Notes under the pieces: model-generated | What the model was told of the DNA's origin: nothing | What the model saw: only the letters and a program-made list of their open reading frames with translations | The model's database searches: none | Shown: in pieces, positions 47,207-57,481 of the stretch | Layout: every line of letters begins with the position of its first letter | How positions within the stretch are numbered: the first letter of the stretch is position 1 | From: Methylovorus glucosotrophus | Lineage (GTDB): Bacteria; Pseudomonadota; Gammaproteobacteria; Burkholderiales; Methylophilaceae | NCBI RefSeq assembly: GCF_009858335.1 | Contig: NZ_VMSE01000002.1 | Span: 515,324 to 579,323 of the forward strand | Reading direction: 5' to 3' | DNA: 64,000 nt | Made by a program: the position numbers and the translations under genes

Positions 47207-48484
47207 TTATGTGGCCTGATAAACCAGCTGGCCGTTGACCAGGGTATAGCGTACCTTGCCCCGCAAGTGCAGCCCCAGGAAGGGGGTATTTTTGCCCTGG
47301 CTTTGCAGCGCATTGGCTTCCACTTTCCACTCCTGTGCCGGGTCAAGCAGACAAAGGTCGGCGTCTGCATGCAAGGATAACTCGCCCGCTGGAATATCCA
47401 GTATGGCCGCTGCCTTGGTGGTGACGGCGGCAAGAGCCTGGGTCAGCGGAATATTCTGCTCATCAGCCCATTTGCATACCAGGGGCAACAATAACTCCAG
47501 CCCGGTGGCCCCGGCTTCTGCTTCCCCAAACGGTTGCAGTTTGGCGTCGTCATCCACGGGCGTGTGATCCGAGCAAATGGCATCAATGGTGCCGTCGATG
47601 ACGCCCTGACGCAGGGCATCGCGATCGCGCTGGCCGCGCAATGGCGGACGCAGGTGGCAGTTGGGGTCAAAGTATCCGATGTCATGCTCTGTCAGGTGCA
47701 GGTGGTTGATGCTGACGTCGCAGGTAACAGGCAGGCCTTGCCGCTTGGCTGCGCGCACCATTTCCACACCTTCCGCCGTCGAGAGGCGGCACAGGTGGAT
47801 GCTGGCGCCTGTTTCGCGGGCGATGGTCAATATGCTGGCAATCGCCAGCGTTTCCGCTGCCGCCGGGATGCCTTTGAGGCCGAGGCGGCTGGCGACTTCG
47901 CCGTCGTGGGCTGTGCCGCCGCTGGCGAGGTAAGGTTCTTCCGGCCGCAGCCAGATGGTATAGCCGAAGGTGGCAGCGTACTGCATGGCGCGCCACAACA
48001 CCTGGGTGTCGGTAATCGCGACATCGGCTTGCGAAAAACCTACACAACCGGCCTCGGTCAGTTCGGACATTTCAGTCAGCTGTTTGCCCTGCAACTGGCG
48101 CGTAATGGCGCCCAGCGGATACACATGGGCCAGGTGCAATTGCTTGGCCTTGTGCTTGAGCATTTCCACCAGGCCGGGTTCATCCAGCACCGGATCGGTA
48201 TCGGGCGGGCAGGCCAGGCTGGTAACACCGCCAGCAACGGCGGCCTGCATTTCACTTTCCAGCGTGGCTTTGTGCTCAAAGCCGGGCTCGCGCAGGCGGG
48301 CGGACAAATCCACCAGTCCGGGCAACACCAGCAAGCCGCTGGCATCCAGAGTCTGTGTCGCTTCGAAGCCAGCAGGGCCGCTGCCTATGCCGACGATCTT
48401 GCCTGCGGCAATGTAGATATCCTGCGTGGTGTCGATGTTGTTTTTGGGGTCGATCAGGCGCCCGTTTTTAATCAGTATTTTCAT
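47207..48484 (-). CDS. Dihydroorotase-like protein PyrC', predicted inactive
   Basis: 425-aa amidohydrolase-fold relative of type I dihydroorotase, but its metal site is broken. Where active enzymes have DxHxHxREPG it reads [16 protein letters not shown] (residues about 57-72), losing both His. The carboxy-Lys/His segment usually written HCED appears as [12 protein letters not shown], and the lower strand usually HVST reads [11 protein letters not shown] with Arg for His. SDHTPVDDD keeps its Asp. This matches the non-catalytic PyrC' that assembles with aspartate transcarbamoylase in Pseudomonas. ATGA overlap with pyrB supports a structural role. A separate active dihydroorotase must be elsewhere. 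Confidence 0.88.
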   Translation of the reverse strand: MKILIKNGRLIDPKNNIDTTQDIYIAAGKIVGIGSGPAGFEATQTLDASGLLVLPGLVDLSARLREPGFEHKATLESEMQAAVAGGVTSLACPPDTDPVLDEPGLVEMLKHKAKQLHLAHVYPLGAITRQLQGKQLTEMSELTEAGCVGFSQADVAITDTQVLWRAMQYAATFGYTIWLRPEEPYLASGGTAHDGEVASRLGLKGIPAAAETLAIASILTIARETGASIHLCRLSTAEGVEMVRAAKRQGLPVTCDVSINHLHLTEHDIGYFDPNCHLRPPLRGQRDRDALRQGVIDGTIDAICSDHTPVDDDAKLQPFGEAEAGATGLELLLPLVCKWADEQNIPLTQALAAVTTKAAAILDIPAGELSLHADADLCLLDPAQEWKVEANALQSQGKNTPFLGLHLRGKVRYTLVNGQLVYQAT

Positions 48485-49434
48485 GCGCTGTTTCCTGCAA
48501 GCATGGACATGACCGCCATGCGTACGGCGATACCATAAGTGACCTGGGGCAATATCACGGATTGTTTGCCGTCAGCGACGGCGGAGTCGATTTCCACCCC
48601 ACGGTTCATGGGGCCGGGATGCATGACAATGGCGTCCGGTTTGGCCAGGGCCAGTTTTTCCGGGGTCAGGCCATAACACTTGAAGTACTCCTGCGCGCTG
48701 GGCAGCAGGGCGCCACTCATGCGCTCGTTCTGCAGGCGCAGCATCATGATCACATCCACATCCTTCAGGCCTTCGCGCATGTCGTGATACACCTGCACGC
48801 CCAGTTTTTCTACGTGCTGCGGCAGCAGGGTCTTGGGCGCGATGACGCGCACTTCGGGCACGCCCAGCGTGGTCAGGGCATGAATCTCGGAGCGGGCCAC
48901 GCGGGAATGCAGCACATCCCCTACCAGCGCCACGCGCAGGTTGTGCATGTCCGGCTTGTAGCGGCGGATGGTGAATACATCCAGCAAGCCCTGGGTCGGG
49001 TGCGCATGGCGGCCATCACCGGCATTGATCACGTGGATATGCGGCGCCACATGCTGCGCGATCAGGTGGGCAGCACCGGATTGCGCGTGGCGGATGACGA
49101 ACATGTCGGCGTGCATGGCCGTCAGGTTGTCTATGGTGTCCAGGATGGTTTCGCCCTTGGATTGCGAGGAGGTGTTGACGTTGAGGTTGATCACGTCAGC
49201 GGACAGGCGCTTGGCGGCAATCTCGAAGGTGGTGCGGGTGCGGGTGCTGTTTTCGAAGAAGATGTTGCACACGGTTTTTCCGCGCAGCAGCGGCACTTTT
49301 TTCACTTCACGCTCGGCCACCCCGACAAAAGATTCCGCGGTATCCAGAATCTGGTTAAGGATGGCGCGCGGCAGGCCTTCGGTAGACAGCAGGTGTCGCA
49401 GCTTGCCATCCGGGGTAAGTTGGGGGTTAAGCAT
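48481..49434 (-). CDS. pyrB: Aspartate carbamoyltransferase catalytic subunit
   Basis: 317-aa enzyme joining carbamoyl phosphate and aspartate, the first committed step of UMP synthesis. Carbamoyl-phosphate loop [18 protein letters not shown] near residue 60, the 80s-loop [23 protein letters not shown] near 143 and [12 protein letters not shown] near 273. It is the class-A type found with PyrC' (slightly longer N-terminus). It is flanked by pyrR (one-base overlap) and pyrC' (four-base overlap); no pyrI regulatory subunit is present. Confidence 0.96.
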   Translation of the reverse strand: MLNPQLTPDGKLRHLLSTEGLPRAILNQILDTAESFVGVAEREVKKVPLLRGKTVCNIFFENSTRTRTTFEIAAKRLSADVINLNVNTSSQSKGETILDTIDNLTAMHADMFVIRHAQSGAAHLIAQHVAPHIHVINAGDGRHAHPTQGLLDVFTIRRYKPDMHNLRVALVGDVLHSRVARSEIHALTTLGVPEVRVIAPKTLLPQHVEKLGVQVYHDMREGLKDVDVIMMLRLQNERMSGALLPSAQEYFKCYGLTPEKLALAKPDAIVMHPGPMNRGVEIDSAVADGKQSVILPQVTYGIAVRMAVMSMLAGNSA

Positions 49435-49931
49435 CAGAGGCTGTCTTTCAGTTCAAAATGGAAACGGCCGTCTTCCGATTGCAGCAGTTGCAAGTTCTGG
49501 CTTACGGGCAGTGGAATATCCGCCGCGACAATCTGCGGCACGATGGGCAACTCGCGGCCACCCCTGTCCACCAGCACCGCAAGGCTGATGCTGGCCGGGC
49601 GGCCGTAATCAAAGAGCTCGTTCATGGCAGCGCGTATGGTGCGGCCGGTATGAAACACATCGTCAACCAGGATGATGTGCTGATCCTGTACATCAAAGGG
49701 AATCTGCGATGGCTTGTTTTCGGCACGCAGGCCACGCTGGTCGAAATCATCCCGATAAAACGAGATATCCAGCGTTCCGCGTGCCACAGGGCGGCCCAGC
49801 AGTGGCAGCAGGCGGTCTACCAGCCAGACGCCACCACTGTGAATACCCACCAGTGCAGTGTTGTCGGTGATGAGCGGTTTCAGCTTTTGCAGCAGCACCT
49901 CAAAGGTGGCTTCGGCGTCAGGCAGTATCAT
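49434..49931 (-). CDS. pyrR: PyrR bifunctional regulator/uracil phosphoribosyltransferase
   Basis: 165-aa PRTase with PRPP loop [21 protein letters not shown] near residue 87 and [18 protein letters not shown] near 27. In Gram-positives PyrR binds pyr mRNA; in proteobacteria its regulatory role is less certain but it keeps UPRTase activity. No obvious attenuator was seen upstream. It overlaps pyrB by one base. Confidence 0.92.
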   Translation of the reverse strand: MILPDAEATFEVLLQKLKPLITDNTALVGIHSGGVWLVDRLLPLLGRPVARGTLDISFYRDDFDQRGLRAENKPSQIPFDVQDQHIILVDDVFHTGRTIRAAMNELFDYGRPASISLAVLVDRGGRELPIVPQIVAADIPLPVSQNLQLLQSEDGRFHFELKDSL

Positions 49932-49954
49932 GGCGATGTGCTCTATTCATGGTG

Positions 49955-50473
49955 TCATTGGCTCCCCGCATGCGGTTGCGCGACGGAGAGGGAAGACAAT
50001 GTGTCAAAGTAGGATTGCAAGATATGTTGGGCGGCCACCTGATCCAGCATGACTTTCTGCTTGCGGCCATATACGCCGCTTTCATTCAGCGAGCTGCTGG
50101 CTTCTGCCGAGCTCAGGCGCTCATCTATCATGACCACGGGCAAACCAAAGCGGCCATCGAGCCGACGCGCAAACTTGCGGCAGAGCAGGCTGGTGGCATG
50201 CTCTTCGCCCTCAAGCGACAGCGGCAGGCCGACGATCAGCACCGTGGGGCGCCATTCGTTGATCAGCGTGGTAATGGCGGCAAAGCGCACATCGTTGGCT
50301 TCACTTTCGATGGTGGTGAGCGGGTGCGCGATGCCCAGCAGGTGTTCGCCTACGGCTACGCCTATGCGTTTTTCGCCAAAGTCAAAAGCCAGCGCCGTTC
50401 CCTCTGAGGTGAGCAGCAATTGCTTGGCGGGATCGTTGTTGATGGTGTTGAGGCGAGGGGTGGCGGTCTGCAT
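49955..50473 (-). CDS. ruvX: RuvX/YqgF Holliday-junction resolvase-like 16S rRNA maturation factor
   Basis: 172-aa RNase H-like protein with ALAFDFGEKRIGVAVGEHLLG near residue 28, IVGLPLSLEGEEH near 100 and the acidic VIDERLSSAEA near 130; the catalytic acids appear intact. YqgF trims the 5' end of 16S rRNA in E. coli. It is placed between yqgE and pyrR as is usual for betaproteobacteria. Confidence 0.9.
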   Translation of the reverse strand: MQTATPRLNTINNDPAKQLLLTSEGTALAFDFGEKRIGVAVGEHLLGIAHPLTTIESEANDVRFAAITTLINEWRPTVLIVGLPLSLEGEEHATSLLCRKFARRLDGRFGLPVVMIDERLSSAEASSSLNESGVYGRKQKVMLDQVAAQHILQSYFDTLSSLSVAQPHAGSQ

Positions 50474-50505
50474 GCGCTCAGGCAGGAAGAGAAGTAGGGG
50501 CCATA

Positions 50506-51066
50506 TCAGGCATGCCCGGCCTCTTCCGAAAGCTTGGCAAAATCAAGCCCCAGCAGTTGCATGGCCGCGGTGAGTTTGTTTTCACTGGGCAGGTCAAACA
50601 ATACCGTGTCGTCGGCAGGGACGGATAACCAGGCATTCTGTGCCATTTCCTGCTCCAGCTGCCCGGCAGCCCAGCCGGAATAGCCCAGCGAGATGAAGAT
50701 TTTTTCTGGCCCCGTGCCATTGGCGACGGCTTCCAGCACATCTTTCGAGGTGGTGAGCGTCGTCTTGCCATTGATGGAGATGCTGGACTGCCAGTCACCG
50801 GGCGGCTGATGCAGCACAAAGCCGCGGTCTATCTGTACCGGTCCGCCAAAGTGCACGGCACTGGCGGCCATCTCGGCATCGTCGAGCGACAGGTTGATCT
50901 GGCTGAACAGCTCCTGCAGCGTCATCTCGGTCGGGCGGTTGATCACGATGCCCAGCGCACCATCCGCATTGTGCTCGCATATATAGGTGACCGACTTGGC
51001 AAAATTGGGGTCGGCCATGGCGGGCATGGCAATGAGAAAGTGATTGGTAAGATTGACGTTTTCCAC
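50506..51066 (-). CDS. yqgE: YqgE/AlgH (UPF0301) family protein
   Basis: 186 aa from a GTG at 51066 with GGA upstream, giving [20 protein letters not shown], the family opening; the longer open frame reaching 51117 does not fit. Other signatures: [20 protein letters not shown] near 27, [16 protein letters not shown] near 73 and [15 protein letters not shown] near 125. Molecular function is unknown. It is coupled to ruvX after 32 bases. Confidence 0.92.
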   Translation of the reverse strand: MENVNLTNHFLIAMPAMADPNFAKSVTYICEHNADGALGIVINRPTEMTLQELFSQINLSLDDAEMAASAVHFGGPVQIDRGFVLHQPPGDWQSSISINGKTTLTTSKDVLEAVANGTGPEKIFISLGYSGWAAGQLEQEMAQNAWLSVPADDTVLFDLPSENKLTAAMQLLGLDFAKLSEEAGHA

Positions 51067-51088
51067 GGTTCCAATTATCGCATAAATA

Positions 51089-52180
51089 TCAGGTCGGGGA
51101 AGCTTCCAGATAGCCAACGACTTCCAGCCCGAAGCCGGTCATGCTCGGCATTTTGCGCGGGGCTGCCATCAGCCGCATTTTGCGCACGCCCAGGTCGAGC
51201 AGGATTTGCGAGCCTATGCCGTAATTCCGCAGATCCTGCTTGTGCCGGATGGACTGATCCGCACGCTGGATGCGGTCTACCAGATCACTGCCGTGTTCGT
51301 CACCACGCAGCAGTATCATCACGCCGCATTCGGCCTGGCTGATGGTTTCCATGGCTTTCAGGGTATTCCAGGAGTGCGAGCAGCTGGAACTGTCGAGCAG
51401 GTCGAATACCGACAGCGGCTCGTGCACGCGCACCAGCACTTCTTTCGATTCATCTGGTGCGCCTTTGATCAGCGCCAGATGGGTCTGGTCATTGATGCGG
51501 TCTGTGTAGGCAATCAGTTGCAGCGGGCCGTAAGGCGTCTGCACCGTGCGCTCGGCGCTGCGCTGTACCAGGCTTTCGGTCTGGCTGCGGTAGTGAATCA
51601 GGTCGGCAATGGTGCCGATTTTGAGCTGGTGTTCGCGCGCGAATTCAATCAGGTCAGGCAGGCGGGCCATGCTGCCGTCGTCCTTGAGGATTTCGCAGAT
51701 AACGCCGGCGGGCTCCAGACCAGCCAGGGCGGCAAGGTCACAACCCGCTTCGGTGTGACCGGCGCGTACCAGGACGCCACCATTTTCTGCCGTGAGCGGG
51801 AAGATGTGCCCAGGGCTGACAATGTCGGCCGGGCTGGCGTTGCGGGCAACGGCAGCCTGCACTGTGCGTGCGCGGTCTGCGGCCGAAATGCCGGTGGTGA
51901 CACCTTCGGCGGCTTCAATCGAGACGGTGAAAGCGGTGCCCAGCGGCGCGCCATTTTTCTGCACCATGGGTGGCAGTGCCAGCTGCTGGCAGCGGTCTTC
52001 GGTCAGGGTCAGGCAGATCAGGCCGCGACCATATTTGGCCATGAAGTTGATGTGCTCGGGCGTGGTGAATTGCGCGGCCAGTACCAGATCACCTTCGTTT
52101 TCTCGGTCTTCCTCGTCCACCAGAATGACCATGCGGCCCTGACGAATGTCCTCGATAATGTCTTTGGTCGGGCTGATCAC
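51089..52180 (-). CDS. ribB: RibBX: DHBP synthase fused to a degenerate GTP cyclohydrolase II domain
   Basis: 363 aa from a GTG at 52180, which has AAGGAG seven bases upstream. The N-terminal half is 3,4-dihydroxy-2-butanone 4-phosphate synthase with [19 protein letters not shown] (catalytic Asp/Glu) and [13 protein letters not shown] near residue 150. The C-terminal half has the GCH-II fold, but the zinc site is lost: the usual SECLTGDVFGSLRCDCG reads [17 protein letters not shown]. Such RibBX proteins are common in proteobacteria and cannot make GTP cyclohydrolase product, so a separate ribA is expected. GTGA overlap with ribE. Confidence 0.88.
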   Translation of the reverse strand: MISPTKDIIEDIRQGRMVILVDEEDRENEGDLVLAAQFTTPEHINFMAKYGRGLICLTLTEDRCQQLALPPMVQKNGAPLGTAFTVSIEAAEGVTTGISAADRARTVQAAVARNASPADIVSPGHIFPLTAENGGVLVRAGHTEAGCDLAALAGLEPAGVICEILKDDGSMARLPDLIEFAREHQLKIGTIADLIHYRSQTESLVQRSAERTVQTPYGPLQLIAYTDRINDQTHLALIKGAPDESKEVLVRVHEPLSVFDLLDSSSCSHSWNTLKAMETISQAECGVMILLRGDEHGSDLVDRIQRADQSIRHKQDLRNYGIGSQILLDLGVRKMRLMAAPRKMPSMTGFGLEVVGYLEASPT

Positions 52181-52782
52181 GCACTTTCTCCTTCGGTTTT
52201 CCATTGCGCCATGCGCTCTACGTAACGGGCGATCATGTCGACCTCCAGGTTCACCCGACTGCCCACGCCCAGGCTCTTGAGCGCAGTGACTTCGATGGTA
52301 TGGGGAATCAGGTTGACGCTGAATACATCACCATCGACGTTGTTCACTGTGAGGCTGACGCCATCAATGGTGATGGAGCCCTTGATGGCGATATAGCGCG
52401 AAATGGCATGTGGCGCGCGCACGGCCAGCAGCATGCAATCTCCCGCAGGCTCGAACCGCACCACCTGACCGACGCCATCCACATGGCCGCTGACAATATG
52501 ACCGCCCAGACGGTCGGAAAAGCGCAGGGCTTTTTCCAGATTGACGGGTTTGACGTTATCCAGACCGACCGTGCAGCTGAGGGTTTCGCGCGAGACATGC
52601 GCCTGAAAATGGCTGGGACTCAGGCTGACGGCGGTGAGGCACACGCCATTGACGCAGATGCTGTCGCCAATGGCAACATCACCAAGATTCAGCGCGGTGG
52701 CGTCTATCGTCAGCTTGACATCGCTGCCGAGGGTGTCGACTTTTTCGATACGGCCTACCGCTTGGATGATTCCGGTAAACAT
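52177..52782 (-). CDS. ribE: Riboflavin synthase alpha subunit
   Basis: 201-aa protein of two lumazine-binding repeats, opening MFTGIIQAVGRIEKV and with a second start-like repeat MLLAVRAPHAISRYIAIKG. GDSICVNGVCLTAVSLS and GGHIVSGHVDGVGQV are the conserved binding loops. It dismutates two 6,7-dimethyl-8-ribityllumazines to riboflavin. First gene of the leftward block; ATG at 52782. It is divergent from lolC with 146 bases between. Confidence 0.95.
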   Translation of the reverse strand: MFTGIIQAVGRIEKVDTLGSDVKLTIDATALNLGDVAIGDSICVNGVCLTAVSLSPSHFQAHVSRETLSCTVGLDNVKPVNLEKALRFSDRLGGHIVSGHVDGVGQVVRFEPAGDCMLLAVRAPHAISRYIAIKGSITIDGVSLTVNNVDGDVFSVNLIPHTIEVTALKSLGVGSRVNLEVDMIARYVERMAQWKTEGESA

Positions 52783-52928
52783 GAGAGTGTAAGGGCTCCA
52801 GAATGTAAAGGTTTGCTATGCCTGCCCGGGCGCGTTGATGCCAACGGGCAAGACATGCTGTTTATGCTGATCACAGCCTTGCATAATTTTAGCAGAATGG
52901 CGCCTGTTCCCTGCTAGAATTCGGCGCT

Positions 52929-54197
52929 ATGGCTATTAAATTCACTACATTGCCGTACGAGATTTTCGTCGGTCTGCGCTATACACGCGCCAAGCGTCGC
53001 AATCACTTCATCTCCTTCATTTCCATGACCAGCATGATAGGCATAGGCCTCGGTGTGGCTGCGCTGATTATCGTGCTGTCGGTCATGAATGGTTTTCAGG
53101 AGGAGTTACGCTCGCGCATTCTGGGCGTAGCTTCGCATATGCAGATCAGCGGCGTCGATAACAAGCTGGCCGACTGGCCCATCCTCGCCAAAGAGGTGGA
53201 GCATGCGCCCCATGTGCAGGCTGTAGCGCCTTACATAATGGCGCAGGGCATGCTTTCCTACGGGCAATCGGTGCAGGGCGCGATTGTGCGTGGCGTGCTG
53301 CCGGTGGATGAAGACCGGGTGGCGGATCTGGGCCGCCATATGCGCGCAGGCAAGCTGACCGATCTCAAGGAAGGCGAGTTTGGCATTGTGCTGGGGGCCG
53401 AGCTGGCGCAATCTTTAGGCGTGATACTGGGCGACAAGGTCGTGGTGCTTGCGCCACAAGGCCAGTTCACGCCAACGGGTATCGTGCCGCGCATCAAGCA
53501 GTTTCGCGTAGTAGGTATTTTTCAGATTGGCATGTACGAATACGATGCGGGCCTGGCCTTGATCCACATGGCGGATGCCGCCAAGCTTTATCGCATGGGC
53601 AGCGATGTCTCCGGCGTCCGGCTGAAACTGGATGACCTGTTTGCTGCGCCGCGTGTCACCACAGCACTGGTGGCGCAATTGCAAGGCAAGGGTAATTATT
53701 ACATCAGCGACTGGACCGAGCAGCATGCCAACTTCTTTCGCGCCGTGCAGATGGAAAAGCGCGTCATGTTCATTATTCTGGCGCTGATTGTCGCGGTGGC
53801 GGCCTTTAATATCGTTTCCACGCTGGTGATGGCGGTGACCGACAAGCGCGCCGACATTGCCATCATGCGTACCTTTGGCGCCAGCCCCTCCAGCATCATG
53901 CAGATTTTCATTGTGCAGGGCGCGCTGATCGGCGTCATCGGCACGGTTTTTGGCGCGATTTTCGGTGTGGTAATTGCGCTCAATATCGAAACCATCGTGC
54001 CCTTCATCGAACGTACTTTGGGTATCCAGTTTTTGGCCAAGGACGTGTATTACATCAGCGAGCTGCCATCGCACCTGCTGTGGGGCGATGTCGCGGTGAT
54101 TACTGTCATGTCTTTTATATTAAGTCTGCTGGCCACGCTTTACCCAAGCTGGCGCGCAGCGCGCATCAATCCGGCGGAGGCTTTGCGTTATGAGTAA
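52929..54197 (+). CDS. lolC: Lipoprotein-releasing ABC transporter permease LolC/LolE
   Basis: 422-aa inner-membrane permease that helps release mature lipoproteins to LolA. It has four transmembrane segments: one near residue 28-55 ([20 protein letters not shown]), a large periplasmic loop, then three near 280-410 ([58 protein letters not shown]). The opening [26 protein letters not shown] is the LolC/E signature. A single permease gene with lolD indicates a homodimeric (LolF-like) transporter is possible; a second lolE is not seen here. No strong Shine-Dalgarno. Confidence 0.94.
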   Translation: MAIKFTTLPYEIFVGLRYTRAKRRNHFISFISMTSMIGIGLGVAALIIVLSVMNGFQEELRSRILGVASHMQISGVDNKLADWPILAKEVEHAPHVQAVAPYIMAQGMLSYGQSVQGAIVRGVLPVDEDRVADLGRHMRAGKLTDLKEGEFGIVLGAELAQSLGVILGDKVVVLAPQGQFTPTGIVPRIKQFRVVGIFQIGMYEYDAGLALIHMADAAKLYRMGSDVSGVRLKLDDLFAAPRVTTALVAQLQGKGNYYISDWTEQHANFFRAVQMEKRVMFIILALIVAVAAFNIVSTLVMAVTDKRADIAIMRTFGASPSSIMQIFIVQGALIGVIGTVFGAIFGVVIALNIETIVPFIERTLGIQFLAKDVYYISELPSHLLWGDVAVITVMSFILSLLATLYPSWRAARINPAEALRYE

Positions 54198-54894
54198 TGA
54201 AGTGATTGCATGTAGCGCCTTGCGCAAAACCTATGCCGGACTGGATGTCGCCGTGCTGAATGGCATTGATCTGCATGTGACACAGGGCGAGCAGGTCGCG
54301 ATTGTGGGCACCTCCGGCTCTGGCAAAAGCACGCTGCTGCATCTGCTCGGCGGGCTGGATGCCGCCAGCGCTGGCGAAGTGCGGGTGATGGGGGAAAAAC
54401 TGGCAGACCTCAGCGAGGCGCGCCGCGGTGAGCTGCGTAACCATGCCCTGGGCTTTGTCTACCAGTTTCACCATCTGCTGCCCGAATTCACCGCGCTGGA
54501 AAATGTCGCCATGCCCTTGTTCATCCGCCGCATGCCGCGGACAGAAGCGCTAGCGGCCGCTGCCGAAACGCTTACCCAGGTCGGGCTGGCGCATCGTCTG
54601 GAACATATGCCTGGCGAGCTTTCCGGCGGCGAGCGGCAACGCGCTGCGGTAGCGCGGGCGCTGGTGACCAATCCGCGTTGCATACTGGCGGATGAGCCGA
54701 CGGGCAATCTGGACAGACACACGGCCAATGCGGTGTTTGATCTGTTGCTGGAGCTGAATGCGCGGCAAGGCGTCAGCCTGGTGGTGGTCACGCATGATCT
54801 GGAGCTTGCCGCCAAGATGCAGCGCCAATACCGCTTGCAGGATGGTCAGCTGATCAGCACCGGTGCTGATCATTCTTCGTCTGTTTCCGTTTGA
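54190..54894 (+). CDS. lolD: Lipoprotein-releasing ABC transporter ATPase LolD
   Basis: 234-aa ATPase with Walker [19 protein letters not shown] near residue 38, the LolD motif [18 protein letters not shown], signature [16 protein letters not shown] and Walker [13 protein letters not shown]. It overlaps the end of lolC by eight bases, so they are translationally coupled. ComEC follows after 12 bases. Confidence 0.95.
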   Translation: MSNEVIACSALRKTYAGLDVAVLNGIDLHVTQGEQVAIVGTSGSGKSTLLHLLGGLDAASAGEVRVMGEKLADLSEARRGELRNHALGFVYQFHHLLPEFTALENVAMPLFIRRMPRTEALAAAAETLTQVGLAHRLEHMPGELSGGERQRAAVARALVTNPRCILADEPTGNLDRHTANAVFDLLLELNARQGVSLVVVTHDLELAAKMQRQYRLQDGQLISTGADHSSSVSV

Positions 54895-54906
54895 CCCTGC
54901 CCTGAC

Positions 54907-57288
54907 GTGATTACCCTGGCGCTCGCGTTTACTGCCGGCGCCTGGGTACTGCAACAACTCCCTTCTCTCCCTGCACTGTGGCCGGTCGGCCTTTTACTTA
55001 TATTACTGACAGGTCTTTGCTGGTATTTGCCTGCGCATATTCGGCGGGTGTTTCTATGCCTGCTTGCCGCCGTATGCGGTTTTGCCTGGGCCGCCTGGCT
55101 GGCGCAGGCGCGCTTGGCCGATGCCTTGTCTCCGGAATGGGAGGGTCGTGATATTGCGGTGGTGGGGGTGGTGGCTGGCTTGCCCGAACAGCGCGAACGT
55201 GGCGTGAGTTTTGCGTTTGATGTTGAGCAGGTATTGACGCCGACCGCCAGAGTGCCAAATCGCATCTCGCTGAATCTTTATCGACACAATGCCTTTGGGT
55301 CACGAGATTCCAATGGAGCAGGGAGCGCATCGCCAGCGGTGAAGCAGGCCGCCATACCGCAAATACACGCCGGTGAGCGCTGGCAATTGACTGTCCGGCT
55401 CAAGCGTCCGCATGGCAGTGTGAATCCGCATGGCTTTGATTTTGAACGCTGGGCATTGGAAAACGATCTGCAGGCATTCGGCTATATCCGCACACGCAGC
55501 GAATATCGGCGCGTGGACGATATGGTGTGGCGCCCGGCCTATGTGGTGGAGCGGGTGCGTGAGCACCTGAATGCACGCATCGCCCAGGTCTTGCCCGGAA
55601 GGCCCGCCATGCCGTTATTGCAAGCGCTGGTGACGGGTGATGATAGCGGCATCACCACTGCAGATTGGGATGTGTTTTTGCGCAGTGGTGTGAACCATTT
55701 GATCAGTATTTCCGGTTTGCATATCACTATGCTGGCCAGTCTGGCGTATTGGGCCGTGTATGCGGGCTGGCGCCGCAGCTACCGGCTGAATCTGCTGCTG
55801 CCAGCACGCAAGGCAGGTGTCATCCTGGGCTGGTTGGTGGCATTGCTTTACTCGCTGGTGGCCGGGTTTTCGGTGCCCACCCAGCGTACCTTGTACATGT
55901 TGACGGTGTTTGCCATTGCCTTGTGGCTGGGGCGGCGATTCGGCATTGCAAGGGTACTGGCGTGTGCCTTGCTGGTCGTGGTGCTGATCGACCCCTGGGC
56001 GGTGATGGCACCGGGTTTCTGGTTATCCTTCGGTGCAGTGGCGGTGATGGCGTTTGCCGGAGCATATCGTGTCGGCATGCTGGACAAATGGCGCCAGGCG
56101 GTGCATGCCCAGTGGGCAGTGACGCTCGGCTTGTTCCCCCTTTTGCTCCTGCTGTTTCAGCAAGTATCGCTGGTGTCGCCGCTGGCAAATGCCATCGCCA
56201 TTCCAGTGGTCAGTCTGGGCGTGGTGCCCATGGCCCTGGCCGGTACCTTGTTGCCGATTGATAGTCTGCTTTGGCTGGCGCATGCCTTGATGCAGTTTGT
56301 TACCCAGGCCATGCATTGGCTCGCCGTATCGCCATGGGCAGTATGGCAGCAGCAAGCGCCCCCTGCGTGGTCGCTATTGCCCGCCATGGCGGGTATTTTC
56401 TGGATGCTGTTGCCAAGAGGATTTCCCTTGCGTTGGCTGGGGTGGATGGGCCTGCTGCCCATGCTGCTGATCCGCCCGGAGCCGCTGCCGGATGGCACCA
56501 TGCGCGTGGTGATGTTGGATGTGGGGCAAGGCATGGCAGTGGTGGTTCATACCGCCCGGCATACCTTGCTTTACGATACCGGGCCGCGTTACTCCGCGGA
56601 AAGCGATGCTGGGCGGCGCGTTATCCTGCCGTATTTGCGTGGAGAGGGCATCGTCCGGCTGGATGGGCTGATCGTCAGCCACAATGACAATGATCATAGC
56701 GGCGGATTACAGGCCGTGGCGGATGTGTTGTCCCCGCAGTGGATGCTGAGTTCCTTGCCTGCCGAGGCTGTTCCGCTGCAAGTCAAACAGCACAGAGCCT
56801 GCCAGACGGGCCAGCGCTGGCAATGGGATGGCGTGGTATTTGAAATGCTGTATCCGGATGTGACCAGCATGGAACAGGTGGATCTGCAGGATAACAACCG
56901 CAGTTGCGTGGTGAAGGTAAGCAGTCGCTACGGCAGCATATTGCTGGCTGGCGATATTGAAAAAAGCGCAGAGGCTCGCCTGCTGGAGGCGGCGGGTGAC
57001 CGTGTGGCCGCGGATGCCTTGCTCGTGCCGCATCATGGCAGCCGCACCTCGTCTACGCCTGCATTTGTGGCGGCCGTGCATCCCGCGATTGCCCTGTATG
57101 CCGTTGGCTATCGCAATCGATTTGGTCACCCCAAGGCCGAGGTAATGGCGCGCTACCGTGGACTGGGCGCGCAGGATTATCGGTCAGATCGCGATGGCGC
57201 CATCCTGCTCGACTTTTTGTCGGTCGAGGGAATCGCCGTGCATCGCTGGCGACAGCAATCCATGCGCTATTGGTATGCGCGTGATTAA
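54907..57288 (+). CDS. comEC: DNA internalisation protein ComEC/Rec2
   Basis: 793-aa inner-membrane DNA-uptake channel, starting at a GTG (54907). Order: N-terminal membrane region and DUF4131/OB-fold part (about 30-215), the competence domain with many transmembrane helices from about 220 (ALVTGDDSGITTADWDVFLR, HLISISGLHITMLASL) to 520, and a C-terminal metallo-beta-lactamase domain with MLDVGQGMAVVVHT near 535, the metal motif SHNDNDHSGGLQAV near 597 and PHHGSRTSST near 705. It fits with the pilus genes in this window: together they would give natural transformation capacity, though comEA is not here. Confidence 0.94.
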   Translation: MITLALAFTAGAWVLQQLPSLPALWPVGLLLILLTGLCWYLPAHIRRVFLCLLAAVCGFAWAAWLAQARLADALSPEWEGRDIAVVGVVAGLPEQRERGVSFAFDVEQVLTPTARVPNRISLNLYRHNAFGSRDSNGAGSASPAVKQAAIPQIHAGERWQLTVRLKRPHGSVNPHGFDFERWALENDLQAFGYIRTRSEYRRVDDMVWRPAYVVERVREHLNARIAQVLPGRPAMPLLQALVTGDDSGITTADWDVFLRSGVNHLISISGLHITMLASLAYWAVYAGWRRSYRLNLLLPARKAGVILGWLVALLYSLVAGFSVPTQRTLYMLTVFAIALWLGRRFGIARVLACALLVVVLIDPWAVMAPGFWLSFGAVAVMAFAGAYRVGMLDKWRQAVHAQWAVTLGLFPLLLLLFQQVSLVSPLANAIAIPVVSLGVVPMALAGTLLPIDSLLWLAHALMQFVTQAMHWLAVSPWAVWQQQAPPAWSLLPAMAGIFWMLLPRGFPLRWLGWMGLLPMLLIRPEPLPDGTMRVVMLDVGQGMAVVVHTARHTLLYDTGPRYSAESDAGRRVILPYLRGEGIVRLDGLIVSHNDNDHSGGLQAVADVLSPQWMLSSLPAEAVPLQVKQHRACQTGQRWQWDGVVFEMLYPDVTSMEQVDLQDNNRSCVVKVSSRYGSILLAGDIEKSAEARLLEAAGDRVAADALLVPHHGSRTSSTPAFVAAVHPAIALYAVGYRNRFGHPKAEVMARYRGLGAQDYRSDRDGAILLDFLSVEGIAVHRWRQQSMRYWYARD

Positions 57289-57368
57289 GCGCGTCTCTAT
57301 ACAGCCCTTGTCTCATAAGTAATACCTATCGCTTTTTTCTCCACAAACATGCGGATTCATCGTAAAGT

Positions 57369-57398
57369 TTGGCTCGGTGCTGCCGAAGTATCTATAAG
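57369..57398 (+). promoter_or_regulatory. Possible sigma-70 promoter of the GAPDH-like gene
   Basis: TTGGCT (57369-57374) and TATAAG (57393-57398) are 18 bases apart, about 80 bases ahead of the start. This lies in the 193-base gap after comEC, which otherwise shows no gene; two ATGCATGG copies near 57409-57440 are unexplained. Confidence 0.35.
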
Positions 57399-57481
57399 AC
57401 AGGGTACGCATGCATGGGGATACGCAGTAATGCATGGTGGCAACGAAAAAATAAACAAAAATCGAGACGGAGTAGCTTGAT

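Noticed and set aside
48562..49608. 348-codon rightward open frame over pyrB and pyrR
   Set aside because: Spans two real leftward genes and has no recognisable domain.
57400..57445. Two ATGCATGG copies ahead of the GAPDH-like gene as a regulatory repeat
   Set aside because: Only two short copies; too little to call a site.
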